Origin: Gnetum montanum
Taxonomy: Eukaryota; Streptophyta; Gnetopsida; Gnetales; Gnetaceae
Assembly (NCBI GenBank): GCA_015680685.1
Contig: MNCI01009578.1
Coordinates: forward strand, 121,822 to 185,821
Reading direction: 5' to 3'
DNA: 64,000 bases
A model generated the notes under the pieces. It was given only the letters and a program-made list of their open reading frames with translations, was not told where the DNA came from and did not search any database. Positions 46,970 through 59,133 of the stretch are shown here, piece after piece (within the stretch, counting starts at the first letter, position 1; every line of letters begins with the position of its first letter). The position numbers were made by a program, and so were the translations under genes.

Positions 46970-49900
46970 TTAAGCTAGCCAAGGCTTATCCAGGATTAGG
47001 TTGAAGCCTAGCATCTCCTCTATGATAGTGAAATCTGCATTGGTGGGGAATTTCTTGCTTGCCATGAAGGCTAAGTTGATTTTCCTCCTAATAGTGATGC
47101 ATGATCTGTTGAAGGATTTTAAACACGTGGTTTTGATTGGCCTAATTTCATCTACTAGGCCTAGATTGTCAATGATGGAGTATAGGACTATGATTGTTGT
47201 TGCACCATCATCGATATGCACTCTATGAATGATGCACTGCGCAAGACATATGCTAATGGATAGTGGAGTTGTAGTGACCTCTCCTCATTTAAGATTGATC
47301 TTGACTACATCATTGTGAAATGCTAGAGATGTTGAACTCAATTCTTTTGGTGTAGGGGGCAACATCACTGCATGGATGTTGTTCTCATCTATAGGGATGT
47401 CCTCCGTAATAGGAATGGAGGCCAATATTCGGGCCAATGCTTGGTGATGAGCAGATGAGGTCATGACTAGGTCATACAAGCTCAACATTATGCTCTTTTC
47501 CTTGAGCATTTGTTTCACCTAGGTTAGTGTAGCTATGAAGTCCTTGTCATTGGTCATTGTGTTGGCCTTGACTTCCTCCATGCAGCTTGAGAGACGAATA
47601 TCTCATGGAGGGAACTTGGGCTTGGGTTGCTTGGCTTGCTTGGGGGTAGGTGTCCTAGTGTTCAATTTTTTCTTACTAATCATGGCCTTTGCTTTAAACA
47701 TGAAGGTTTTGAGACACTCATTCATCCTCTTGCATTGCCATTTTGTAGGCCTACCTAGGTTGCTAATGGGGTTAGCCCTTGAATGAGGAGGGATAAAGAT
47801 GTTGCCCACTATTGGGCTTTGGGTAGGTGAGGGGCCATCATGTTGTGACACCCTTATGACAAATGATGATTTAGGAGTTGTTGTCGGGCCAACTTGTTAT
47901 GGAACCCTATGGTTGTTGTTATTGCATCATGCTAGTTTAAAGTCTTGGTGGATGATTGGTTTAGAACCTTAATCACAAAGGGTGTTTTGGATGCCAGAGG
48001 TGGCACTTTGATAACAAAGGGGGGCCTCTTGCTTGTGGAGGTCAAGGGGATCCTTGCCTTGCTAGGAGGCACACGAATCACAAAAGGTTGTTCCATAGGT
48101 TTGGACTTGCCACCTATGCTAATGGAGTTTATGACATAAGGGACGTCATCTACATTGGATTGGCTCACTGTGTCAAGCATCAATTGGCCCTATTCTATCT
48201 TGTAAATCATGATAGTTATTCATATTATGACCAGACAATTGATGGTAATGAAAATATTGGTCCAGCTTGAAGTGTTGTGGAATCGAGGGCTCGTTTAGTC
48301 CTACTAAGTTGGGGTTCCTTAGTAGTTCGTAGTACCTTTCATGTTTTTGGTAGGCCATCTCCAATACATGTTTGTATTGGATTCACCCAACTTTCAGGAG
48401 TTTCTCTAGTAGTTCATAGGGTTCCATTAGTAGTGGTGTATACTTTGAGTGATCCTTACACTCAAAGTTGGACCTTGGGGCAGCCCCTACTAATGTAGGC
48501 AAGTTGGCACCAAAGTTGGAAGCTTTGTGAGCTAGGACCTTGGACTGCTTAACCTTCAGGTTTTGATTAGTTACTTTTGTGTTTGTAGCCACTATTTTCA
48601 CTATTTCATTTTGCTTGTGCGCATGTTGGTTTCTATAGGCCATATAGGCTAAGTCATTGCTAGCTTGCATTGCTTCCTTTATGCCCTTTGTTTGGGCAAA
48701 GGCCTAGGTAATAAAGTTTGGACTTGATAAAGTCATTCATTGCATCCTTGAAGATGGCCAGTAGGTGCGTCTCTACTAAGGGTTCACACATTTTTCTCAA
48801 TGTAACATTCTAGCATTGGAGGAATTTTGCCATGGGCTCTAGGGGCCCCTGCTTGACCTACATGAGCTAGTTGAGGGTTGCTTTAGGCTTTAGGTTGCAC
48901 CTGAAGTGTGTTACAAACTAGCTTATGAGATCCTTCAAAGAAGATATTGAGGCCTTGGGTAGTGCACAATACTAGTCTAAGGCCTTGCCAATGAGTGACA
49001 TGGGGAACACACGCATGATGGCGTGTGACTAGGCTTGAAGGAGTAAGCACTCGAATCAAAATGTGACTAAGTGTGCATTGGGGTCTCCTTCACCATTGCG
49101 CTTGGTGAGTTGAGGCAACTAGACCCCAATTGGGAGAGTTAAAGGTGGTATCATAGGACTTATGCAATCATCTTGGTAGAAGTCCACCACCTTGATCGTG
49201 TTAAAGGATGTATCCTTGAGTTGATTTATCTCCTCTGTCAAGCTTTGGATCAGCTAGAATGCCTTATCCAAGCTTCGGAATGTGCTAGCTAATTGCATTG
49301 GTTGGACTTATGTTGGGTGTACAACATAGAATTAGATTGTTGGTTGTGGAGTTTGCCAATTTAACATCATAGTGAATAGGCATTACTAGTTTAACATCGT
49401 AGCAGATGAGTTTAGTTGATGTGTTAGCTAAGGGATGGGTGCGGTGACCAAGGTGGGCCACACATGAGTCGATTGGACAGATGTTGTGGTTACTGATGAG
49501 ATAAGTGGGACATATGATTCCTAAGTTGTCTGGGGTTTGGAGGTGGCCCCTGCATGAGCGTAGGGTTGGACTAATGTAATGGTTGCTTACAAGGAAGGCT
49601 GAATCGGTAGGAAAGCTGAATCGGCATAGTCGCCATCTCGGGGAGGATGGGTGGACCAAACTAAAGAGGGGCTATACTAGGAAGTGGTTGTTAGAAGATA
49701 GTATAGAGGGGTCTCTCATGTTTGGAGTAGGCCTCAAACTCATTTTCTTCCTCCTATGAGGCTCCCTCATAGGTTTTCCCTGCATCATGCTTATTTGCAT
49801 AGATAAGTTGGGACAACAGCTGGTGGTAGGACTCTGTGAGTGGGATTATGTCAAAAAAGGTAGGCTTATACTCTCATCCATCCTAATGAACTCATCCATG

Positions 49901-50100
49901 ATCTTTTTTTGCCTCTAGGTTAAGGTGATCCATTGGTAAACTTGCTTAGATTTTGGCACAAACAAAATTGTATTGTTCGTGGCTTAGTGTGGCATGCTTT
50001 GGGTGGATCATGATGTTAAATGTGCTAGACACCAATCTGGAAGGCTTATTTGGATTCATGTTCATAGGTTGGGTTATGAGAGTTACTATTTGCAAAAAAT
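46970..50100 (-). pseudogene. gag-protease of element E
   Basis: Gag core at ~48700-49000 ('SISSLKDLISQFVTHFRC' with one or two mutated positions, 'LLAIFKDAMNDFIKSKLYYL'). The central part is largely open: 48383-48670 ('MQASNDLAYMAYRNQHAHKQ'), 48173-48364, 47932-48183 and 47285-47518 ('MLSLYDLVMTSSAHHQALAR'). Protease is at 46970-47221 ('HIDDGATT', 'GFNLILDKPWLA') and ends there, short of the usual C-terminal part. The N-terminal start is not clear (~50100). A stop TAA at 49946-49948 lies where elements A and C have TAG. Confidence 0.75.
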
Positions 50101-50349
50101 GGTGAACTCTAAAAAGTGCAAAAAAATGACTAAGTCTGCTGGTAGTAGAAAAATAGCTAAGTATGAAAAATGCTGAAAATGGCTAACTATGGTACTATGC
50201 TCGCTACGCTGGAGCTTATCATACTTTCTACACTAGATCTTGCCAAGCTCCCTATGCTAGAGATTTCTATGCTCTAAGAACTTGTTACACTCTCTTGAGC
50301 ATCTAGATTTTTGGCTAAGTGCTAATCAAAAAATACAGAAGGAAATGAT

Positions 50350-50371
50350 GAGGGCTCTTCTTCTAGCACCA
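50350..50371 (-). other. Primer-binding-site-like motif of element E
   Basis: TGGTGCTAGAAGAAGAGCCC on the minus strand, about ten bases from the end of the 5' LTR. Confidence 0.6.
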
Positions 50372-50381
50372 AAAACAGTAA

Positions 50382-52165
50382 TGTCTAAAAATGTTGGTGG
50401 CTAGAACACTAAGAGGTTCGTGGGCATATAGCCTAACCCCAAATCCATGCAAGGGTCATGCTAGGAAATAGAAATGAGGTGCCTTAAATAATATTTTCAA
50501 TTAAACAGTAACTTTCATGGTGTTAAAATAACTATATGTGAGAAGGGTTTATACTACATTACGTACAGACACTGGGACTAGCTAAGCTAGAATGTAGTAG
50601 CATGTCCTAGCCTGAGAAAAATGATGTAAACATGCAAATATGTATGAAAAAGTGAGAAAATATAAGTGTTATGTGGAATACCAAAGAGAAATGCTTGAGA
50701 AATGCAATAGATTTTGAGAACATAAGTGCACCACCCCAAAAGGGGTAGTGTAGCTAATTCCAAAAGGATCTCAAAAGGTACATAGTGTACAACAAGCACA
50801 GTGGGAGCAAAGTCACAGTCTTGGTGGTGTCAGGCTATAAAGTTCAGTGCTCACTATGATGAACCATGCATGCCAGATTGGGTGCCATGGTGTACCATGT
50901 GATGTTTTGGAGGGCTACAAGAGAGCTGTGGTGTACCGTGCAGTGCAAGATTTCAACAGGGCTGCAATGTATCATGCAGTGCAAGGCTACAATAGAACTA
51001 TAGTGCAATGTATCATGTGGTGCAAAGCTACAACAAGGCCATGATGTGGTGTGCTCTAGGTCTCATTTTTCCACAGAGCTATGTGCCAAGATGCCAAAGT
51101 GCAAAATGCCAAATGAAAGTGCCAAGTTTCCCACTGGTGAAAATTGGAAGCCTACCCCTTGAAACATTGGGTCGTAAAGGTATTTATAGGGCTAGGGTTA
51201 GCCCAAAATGCAGATCAAGCACCACATGGTAGTGTGGTAGGTGGGACCATGAGAAAAATTTAGAAAATTTTCTAAGTCTGAAAGTGATCAAAAAAATTTA
51301 AAAAATTTCTAACTTTGGCTACTACACTCATCCCATGTTATGTGTGGGACATAGGACACTAGCTGCTATGCTCATCCCATGTTATATGCAGAACACAGAA
51401 AGCTGGCTGCTATGCTTCTCCCATGTTACATGTGGGACACGAGATGCTCCTCGGGCATAGGGCATAGCATGGACACTTAGAAGAATCTTGTGAAGATTGT
51501 AATCCTTGTTCTTGCTATGTTGGCTATGCTTTAGAGCATAGTAGGAGGGGTAGCCTCATGAGTTAGAAAATCTACTAAATGTCTCTTCCATGTTGAGCTA
51601 GCTTAACAGCTTCTTGCTTGACACTTAAGCAAAACTAGCCATTGAAAGGTGTGCTACACTGGCTATAATCTAGGGTGTAGCAAGGGCAATGCAAGTGTAA
51701 CAAAACACTTAGAAAATTCTATAGCTTGCTACACTTGGCCCATGTTATGCACGGGACATGTAACTCAGTAGTTAGAAATTTTTTTGCAAAACTGGTATCC
51801 TATGCTGTTTATGTTGGATATCCTCAGAGAATTGTAGGGAAATGGGAGTGTAGCACAACACTTAGAAACATTTTCATGCAACTATTGTTGACACTTAGAA
51901 AAGTTTTGCAAAATAAGCCTTCATGCATGTTACACTAGCTACATTATAAAGCATAGTACCAACACTTAGAAAAATTTTCCAATATTTGACACTTAGACAA
52001 ATTTGTAGGAAGTGCCATCATTCTGACACTTAGAAAAATTTTGCAAATCTAGTAGTTGGAGATGACTATACTCAACACTTAGAAAAATCTAAGTAAAGTG
52101 CCACCATTTTGACACTTAGCAAACTTTATAGTTAAGATGGCAAGAACCAAAATTTTGTGGTGTTT
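50382..52165 (-). repeat. 5' LTR of element E
   Basis: 1784 bp, ~600 bp longer than its partner because of extra repeats in U3: three ~50-bp units 'ctgctatgctcatcccatgt' (51318-51445) and about ten 'gacacttagaaaaatttt' motifs (51472-52120). The TATA box CCCTATAAATACC is at ~51184 (minus). The 36-bp-type array is degenerate (50890-51050). The terminal hairpin is missing: the LTR stops after the first arm TGTGGTGTTT (52156-52165). Confidence 0.8.
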
Positions 52166-53149
52166 TAGTTATGGAATTGTCAAAGTATTTAACCTATAAA
52201 TGGTATTTGAGGTTGGTTTTTATAAGTCTTAGGCCATAAATGGTGCTACAAAATGGCTATAATTTGGTTGTATAATGGCTACAAATTGGTTGTAATTTTT
52301 TTGCAAATTTCTATCTCATATAGGTGAGATGGAAGCCCAAATTTTGGGGGTTACTATATATAGTAAGTGTCTTTCCCTCATGGTCATTCCATTTACTATA
52401 AATAGTAATGAGGGCACAACTTCTATGTTGGAGATGAATCGTCCATGATGAGCCTTCTACCATCCTTTTTGAAGTGGCTAGTCAACATTGGAGTGCATGG
52501 AGTATTGAAATCTAGCTTTTTTGGATTCCATGCTAGGGTATGTAGTTTCCACACTAGGCATGGCACCTCCACATTGGGGGGAAACTTCCACACTAAGGAA
52601 GGAACGGTTTCCAAGCTATTCATACAATCTCCATGTTGGGGTGGGATGAGTTTCCATGCTTAGGGGAAATCCCCACCTCTCCATGCTAGGGGTAGGTAGG
52701 ATCCTCCCCTTGTAAATGTTTCTAGCATAGAAAAATGTATACCCTCCATAAAACCCATCAAATTACCATTTTTGGCATTCCAAAAGGTAATTTTGATCCC
52801 ACTCCAAGCCCAAATATAGACACCATGTGACTTTTTTCACTTGGAAAATGAGGTTGTGATTACTTATGAGGCATTTTTCAGCCCCAAAAGTATGGAATAC
52901 ATGAGATTGCTCCTCATGGATTAAAATATTTACATTTACAATGAATTTTTACCTTGGGATTCATGGGGTGAAAGCTACATGATGAAAATTAGCTATAACA
53001 TACAAAAGTTTATAGTGTTACAATGGCTCCTCTTTGTTTATGCCTGGAGGATTGACCTAAGAAGCATCAATAAAGAATGCAAAACATCGTTGTATACTAT
53101 GATGCTACAATGCATATAGGACACATGAGATGATAAAACCAAGCTATCT

Positions 53150-53240
53150 AGGTTACTAGAGTTGCTATTTTAAGCCTATGGTGGGTCATGGTACCATTTT
53201 AAGGACCTAGAAAGCCATGTTACCAGTTTAAGATCGTAGC
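53150..53240 (-). repeat. GGCC/TTAA motif after integrase (element D)
   Basis: Three loose units ('tggtgggtcatggtaccatt', 'cctagaaagccatgttacca', 'gatcgtagcag') just downstream of integrase, as in element A. Confidence 0.5.
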
Positions 53241-53264
53241 AGATTGCTTATTGATGATTGTTAG

Positions 53265-56200
53265 CTACATGTAGTATGGATTTAGGTAGGAATGATTGAC
53301 TAGATTAGCCAAATCATTCCTATCCATGTTGGCTATACTGAATGCTCCATTACCATAGGCTCTAGTGATAAGGAAAGGCCCTTCCCAATTGGTTGATAAT
53401 TTATCTGTATGCTCAAAAATGACTTTGAGGACCAAGCCACCTTCCTTGATCTTATGTATGAACAATTTGTGGTGATGCTACCACTTCTACCTCCCTTGAT
53501 AGTGTTCTATGTGAGCAAGTTCTTACATACATTGCTCCTCCACTAAGTCCAGGGCTACTATCCATAGCTCCTTGTTTTGTTCATCATTGATGAAGTTGGT
53601 TAAGGCTACTCAAAGTGATGGAACCTATAATTCAAGAAGTAAAACAACTTTAGAACCATAAATCAAGCTATAAGGGATCATACTTGTTACTGTGCAATAC
53701 GTTGTTCTATATGCCCATAATGCATGGACATGTCACTCATGCCATTTGTGCTTACTATTGTTAAGCATCTTGCTAAGCAAGTTGATGATGGCCTTGTTGC
53801 TTGCTTATGCTTGTCCATTGGCTTGAGGGTAATAAGGTGACAAGAAATAATTCTTAATTCCTAGGTCATGATAGAAATATTTTGTTTCATGGCTACTAAA
53901 TTATGGTCCATCATTTGTACATATGATTATGGGTATGCCAAAATAAGCTACAATGTTATCTAAGATGAATTTGTAGACTTGCTGAAATGTAGTATTTTTG
54001 GGGGAAATAGCCTCAACCTGCTTTTTAAAGTATTTGGTTGTGGTGATGATGAAGCTATGCCCTATGGAAGACTTAGCCATTATGGATCCAATGATATCCA
54101 ACCTCCACCATTGAAATGACTATTTTATTTGAGTGGGATGCAGCTCAGTTGGTGGTACATGTGTAAGGTTGATATATCATTGGCATTTGTCACACTACTT
54201 AATCTTCTACATGCAATCATTTTTCATATGGGACTAATAGTAGCCTAACCATCTAATCTTAATGGCCATAGCTCTCAATCCTATATGTCCTTCATAAACA
54301 TCCTCATGAACCTCCTCTAAGACTATTCTAGCTTTGGGTTTACCTAATCACTTAAGGAGTATGCCATCATGGTATCATTGACATAATGTGTTATCACCTA
54401 CAATGAACAATAGTCAAGCCTTGTGAAGATTCTCCATGAGTACGGCATCCTTCTGAATAGTAGTCACAGCTTCGGTCACTTGTGTATAACACCATTCTAA
54501 ATAGTAGTCAAGCCTTGTGAGGATTCTCCATGCATAAGGTAAAATTTGATATCATCATAGCACTTCTTGGGAGGAGCAGTATGAATGATGGCCATAAAGG
54601 TATCCTTAGTGTTCTACAATATGGGAATTACACAATTCATAATTAAGGTGGGTAACTTACTAAACACATCTGGTGTCACACTAAGGGCTAACTTTGCAAG
54701 TGCATTAGCTATGGCATTCTTGTTTTGGGGTATGTGATGGATATCAACATCTATGAATTCTTGTAATAGTTGCTTCCCTAAGTCATAGTAAGGTTGTAAA
54801 TGTTTGGCTTTGCATGCATAAACCTTAGTTACTTGGTTTACCACAAGTTGTGAGTAACCTTTAATTATTAAGCATCTAATTCTTAGGTCATGAGCTACCA
54901 TCATCCCTTTGATCAAGCCCTCATATTCTACTATGTTGTTGATACATGAGAATTAAAAAAGATAGGTGAAGGATCAGATTTCACTAGATGGAAATGTTAT
55001 GATGGTAGTGACACTGGACCCATAGGTAATTGAAGCTTTGTCAAAGTGCATGACTGCCTCATAATCCTCAAGTACTTAGCTAACAATGTTAATGTATTCA
55101 TTAGGGAACTCAAGTTGTATGGCTTCTTGATCATAAATAGGTGATATTATGAGTTTCATGGCCATAGCTTGACTTTTTGTTAAGTATTGAGAGATGTAAT
55201 TAAGGTCAAACTCTACGATTATGGCTTTCCTTTGAGATATATGACTACTTTTACAAATGTTGGTCATTATGGATGTAAGCACATTATCCTTACAAATGAC
55301 GTTGAGTTGGCTTCTAAAGAGGTAGTGTCTTCACTTCTTTAAGAATAAGATTAGTGCTAGAAAATACTTCTTCACTTCAGTGTATTGGGACTCATGGGCT
55401 ACTAATGCATGGCTAAGGTAGTATATTGGTATTTTTGCTCCATCATCATATTTCTGATAGAGTATAGAGGCAATGGATGTGTCAAAGATGGCAAGGTAAA
55501 TGTAGAATGGTTTACCCTCTTAAGAAGGATAGACTATTAGTAGTTGTGTTAACTCTTTCTTAAGGTTTTCAAAGGTCTCTTAGCATTAATTCATCCACTT
55601 AGTGAAATCCTTTCTTAAGCAAGTGTTACATCTTCCTTAAGGTTTTCAAAGGTCTGTTAGCATTAAGTCATCCACTCATAGTGAACTCCTTTCTTAAGTA
55701 AGTGTTACATGGACCGTAACTTATCTATAAGCCTAGAGATAAACCTACAAATAAACTATAATCTTCCTTGTAATTCATAAATCTCCTTAAGGTTGGTAGG
55801 TGGTGCCAATTTAGATACGGCCTTAACCTTATTAGGATCGATGCACTTTGAATACTACAAAGCCAAGTATCTTACCAATCTTAACACTAAAGATCCATTT
55901 CTTAGGATTGAGCCTAAGTGCATACTTCAAGCATTTTTTAAGCACAAAATCTAGATCATTATCATGATCATTGGTCACTTTGGACTTAACGGCTATATTG
56001 TCTATGTAGTCGTTGAGCAAACCTAACATGTAATCATTGAAGATATAGGTCATGGCTCTTTTGTAGGTTGCTCTTGCATTATTAAGGCCAAAGGGCATTA
56101 TGGTATAACAAAAGGTATCCCAAAGGGTCATGAATGTTATGCTACATTAATGCTATGGGTTGATCCTAATTTGGTTGTATCTCAAAAACCCATCCATGAA

Positions 56201-56913
56201 GGATAATAAGGCATGTTTGGCTATAGTATTAATACATTGATTAATACTAGCCAAAGGAAAGTCATACTTGATAGTTGCTTTATTTAGGTCTTAAAAATTG
56301 ATGAAAATAAGAATACTCTTATTTTTCCTAGGGACTACCACTATGTTAGACACCCTTTTTGCATAGTCAACAGTCCTAATGAAACTAGCTTAGTATAGCT
56401 TCAAGATCAAATTGCAAAGTGCGAAGGCCAAATTAGGTCTAATATTGCATACTTTTTTCTTAACTATTGTAATGCTAGGGTCTAGTACAATGTTGTGCTA
56501 GACCAAACATGGGTCTAGGCTTGGAATATCTTCAAAAGATCAAGCAAAGGCTTAATGTTGTCTTGTAGGACCTTGGTGATGTCTTGGACATATTGAGGTT
56601 CTAGCGAGGAACTTAGTTTAAGGTTTTTTCTCCTTACCACTATGTGTTGTGATAGGAACCCCAACTAGAGAATCTTCAATTATGTCACCCATCACTAAGT
56701 CAAGGGTTTTAAATAAGTTTTCAAGCCATTCTAGAGGTTTCTCTATCAAGGTTATGTAGTCGATAAGACTCTTAGGCTTAAGATCTAGACAATCAAGGTC
56801 GATGTATAGTTCAACATCATCATGAGGCCCACTTAGAATTAAAGGTAAATTGATTTGCTTCTAGGTATCATAATTTGGTCTTGCATGTCAACCATAAGCA
56901 TATTAAGTGGCAC
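53265..56913 (-). pseudogene. pol of element D: RT, RNase H, aRNH, integrase (decayed)
   Basis: The order on the minus strand is pre-RT linker and RT (56900-55750), RNase H (~55560-55076), aRNH (~55050-54614, 'TKVYACKAKHLQPYYDLGKQ') and integrase (54600-53265). The RT catalytic box reads YIDN in place of YVDD. The integrase core keeps D ('MDIIGSI') and D ('CTNDGP') but the Glu site after 'PQANG' is lost. The end 'NLVNHSYLNPYYM' is intact. A short duplication affects 55560-55710, where 'aaggttttcaaaggtct' and 'aagtaagtgttacat' each occur twice. A good acceptor sequence (TTTTACCCAG/GTGCC) stands at 56913, just before 'LNMLMVDMQDQ'. Confidence 0.85.
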
Positions 56914-57109
56914 CTGGGTAAAAGTGAATAAATAATCTTAAAATGCTATAAAATCATGCAAATATCCACTAATCTAATGCAAACAAGGCCATCCAAGGAT
57001 ATAAATACAATACAAATAAGCAAACAAAGTGCAATAAGGGCCAAATAAGTTGAAGTATAAGAAATAAGGCTACAAGTAATCAACAAGGGTCACAATTTTG
57101 CCAATTTAA

Positions 57110-57190
57110 TACCTTAGCAAGCCATGATGCTAATTTAGAGCCTTGGTGGACTATGATGTCAATTTAAGGCCTTAGTGGGCCATGCTTACA
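57110..57190 (-). repeat. GGCC/TTAA motif before RT (element D)
   Basis: Units 'aagccatgatgctaattta' and 'aaggccttagtgggccatg' match 15265-15390 of element A. The flank to 57590 is AT-rich and aligns with 14960-15260. Confidence 0.6.
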
Positions 57191-57597
57191 TTATGCCAAA
57201 TAGTGGTCAAGGAAGGTCAAATACTAGTATTAGATGTTAATTAAAGGCTAAATATGCAAATAAGGCTATAATAAGATAAACAAGGAACATATAAGGCTAT
57301 GTAAAGGCCACAAGAAGGCCAACAAGGTCAACAATGCAACATAAGGATAAAAATAAGTTGAAACATCATGTTATAAGGCTAAATCAAGCAAAAAAGGCTA
57401 CATATGGTGGAATTTAGCTAATATAGCTTTAAAGGGGTTAGCATTTTCCAATTTTAGACTTTACTAAACTAAGATTTAAGGCTACAAGGCTATTAGGTTA
57501 GTTTAGTCATTAGTAAAGGATATTTTGTGGCTATTTGGACTAAGAAATCAAGATTTTTTAGGGTTTCATAATCGATCCCCTCTATTTCCATGCTAGC

Positions 57598-59133
57598 TGT
57601 ACCATCCAAAATCGTCAGTCTCCGGCTGGAATGAAACAGAAACCTGGAGATCCCCGGACAAGCACAGAAGATCCTACCTTTGCTTGAGGGCAAGCTGGAA
57701 TTAACGAAGGTAGAGTACCTTGAGTGGTCTGCATGTGGATCAGAAAAGGATTTCCCAAATGTACACCGTTATACTGTATACTGGGTTATATGTAAACAGC
57801 GTAACTAGTGGCAAATGGAGCGTAAACATACAAGAATGTAAACAATAAGCATACAATAATGAATGAAAAAATCTATAACAAATCTTTGTAAAAGAAATGT
57901 GGCAATGTTATTGCAGAATAGAAATTACAATGCACCGGTCTGAATGTAGTTGTGAACCTGACACAAGATGGATGAAGAGCCCCGGTGGGTGCGAAGGGAT
58001 GATGGTGTGTTGGTTTGACCTGCAGGCACAGCATGAAGGCCGTATGCTTAGCATGCAGGGTTGAGGTCTAGCATATAGGGTTTTTACTCTAGTTTCTTAG
58101 TGTCTCTGTTTCTTTTTTTCTATCTCTGGTTTGCTCCAAAATTGTCCCCTGGTCTAGTGAAAAATTGGGATTTTTATACAAGTTTAGACGTTAGACTCGA
58201 GTCTAAGAGGGGATGATTGGCTGTGGAATGCTGGACTCTCAGGTTGGATGACATATGGCACGTTGACCGAGTGCGAAAGAGTGAAATTTTACAAGTGTAC
58301 AACATGCTGCACACCAGCGTATACCGTTGTACGCCAGTGTATACTGCTGTACATCAGCGTATACACGCTGGGTGTGTGACCTCGGCGTATAGACTTGATC
58401 AAAGAAAAAGAAGTCATTCGGCCTTCAGATTTGAATTTGGATGTCACAAGAATGCTGCTTGTGGATATTCAGCATGGCTGGCCTTGATCTGACATGATTT
58501 TGGAGAGCTTTGATTGCTATACATTGTGCATGCCAAGCGTACACATTGTACATGCTAGGTGTATATGCTGATTCGCCTTTCTAGAGCCCATGATGACACC
58601 TGATAATTGCTCTGTTCCTGTGAGTTGATGCTTTGTACAGGATCTTGCTCTGAAGTGCAGTTTCCATGTCATCTTTGGGATTGCATGTTGGTTGTACACA
58701 TCAGTCATACATGTTAAGCGTATATGTGAGGCGTGTAAATCGGGCGTGTACGTTGGGGATGTACGTTGGGTGTATACGCTGGCCGTGTACACTGGGCATA
58801 TACTCTGGGGATGTATGCTGGGCGTATACACTACATAATGCATACTTAATGAGGATTAAGTATCTTGAGTTCCGAAGTTACCATGCTTGATACCAGATGT
58901 CATCGTGGTCGTCTGTGGGTCCCAGGGGACTGCTTCTTGTTGAGTTTGACTCTGCTTGAAGCTATCTGTGGGGCCCTCAAGCTTTAGTCATGCTGGGGAG
59001 CATCATGACTTAGCTCCATTCTTGTTGGAGAAGTACTAAGCTCAGAATTTTGTGGTGTTTCATTGGCCCCTCTTTGTTGACGCTTGGAGGAATCGACCCG
59101 AGAAGCGTCAACAAAGAAGTGCAAAACACCACA
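57598..59133 (-). repeat. 3' LTR of element F
   Basis: 1536 bp from TGTACCATCC to CACCACA. The TATA-like TGTATAAAAATCC (minus) is at ~58167-58180. U3 is filled with short repeats of 'gtgtatacgctgggc' type at 58290-58390 and 58500-58840. The right edge is the hairpin. The left edge was set by alignment with the LTR of element E ('aaaatcgtcagt..ccggctgg'). Confidence 0.8.
59051..59133 (-). promoter_or_regulatory. Terminal hairpin of the element F LTR (best preserved)
   Basis: Outer arms TGTGGTGTTT (59051-59060) and AAACACCACA (59124-59133) pair over 10 bp without mismatch. Inner arms CTTTGTTGACGCTT (59072-59085) and AAGCGTCAACAAAG (59103-59116) pair over 14 bp without mismatch around a 17-base loop. 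Confidence 0.85.

Larger units (their letters stand above)
43755..52165 (-). mobile_element. Element E: gag-protease-only LTR retrotransposon
   Basis: Two directly repeated LTRs (43755-44929 and 50382-52165) enclose a ~5.4 kb interior with only gag and protease; no RT, RNase H or integrase sequence is found between 44930 and 46969. It would need enzymes from other elements. The 3' untranslated part matches that of element F (59134-60033), so E looks like a deletion derivative of the F lineage. Target duplication is not clear. Confidence 0.8.
43133..53086 (-). repeat. 3' LTR of element D, split by element E
   Basis: Left piece 43133-43754 (starts TGTAGCAGCC like the solo LTR) and right piece 52166-53086. 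Together they make ~1540 bp, the length of the A-type LTR. The right piece holds palindromes at 52350-52367 and 52392-52409, 'tagcatgga' repeats (52430-52700) and the terminal hairpin (~53013-53086, GCAAAACA at the edge). Between the pieces sits element E. Confidence 0.8.

Noticed and set aside
58217-58890. ORFs on both strands around 'gtgtatacgctgg'
   Set aside because: They run through the U3 minisatellite of the element F LTR and share no similarity with known proteins.
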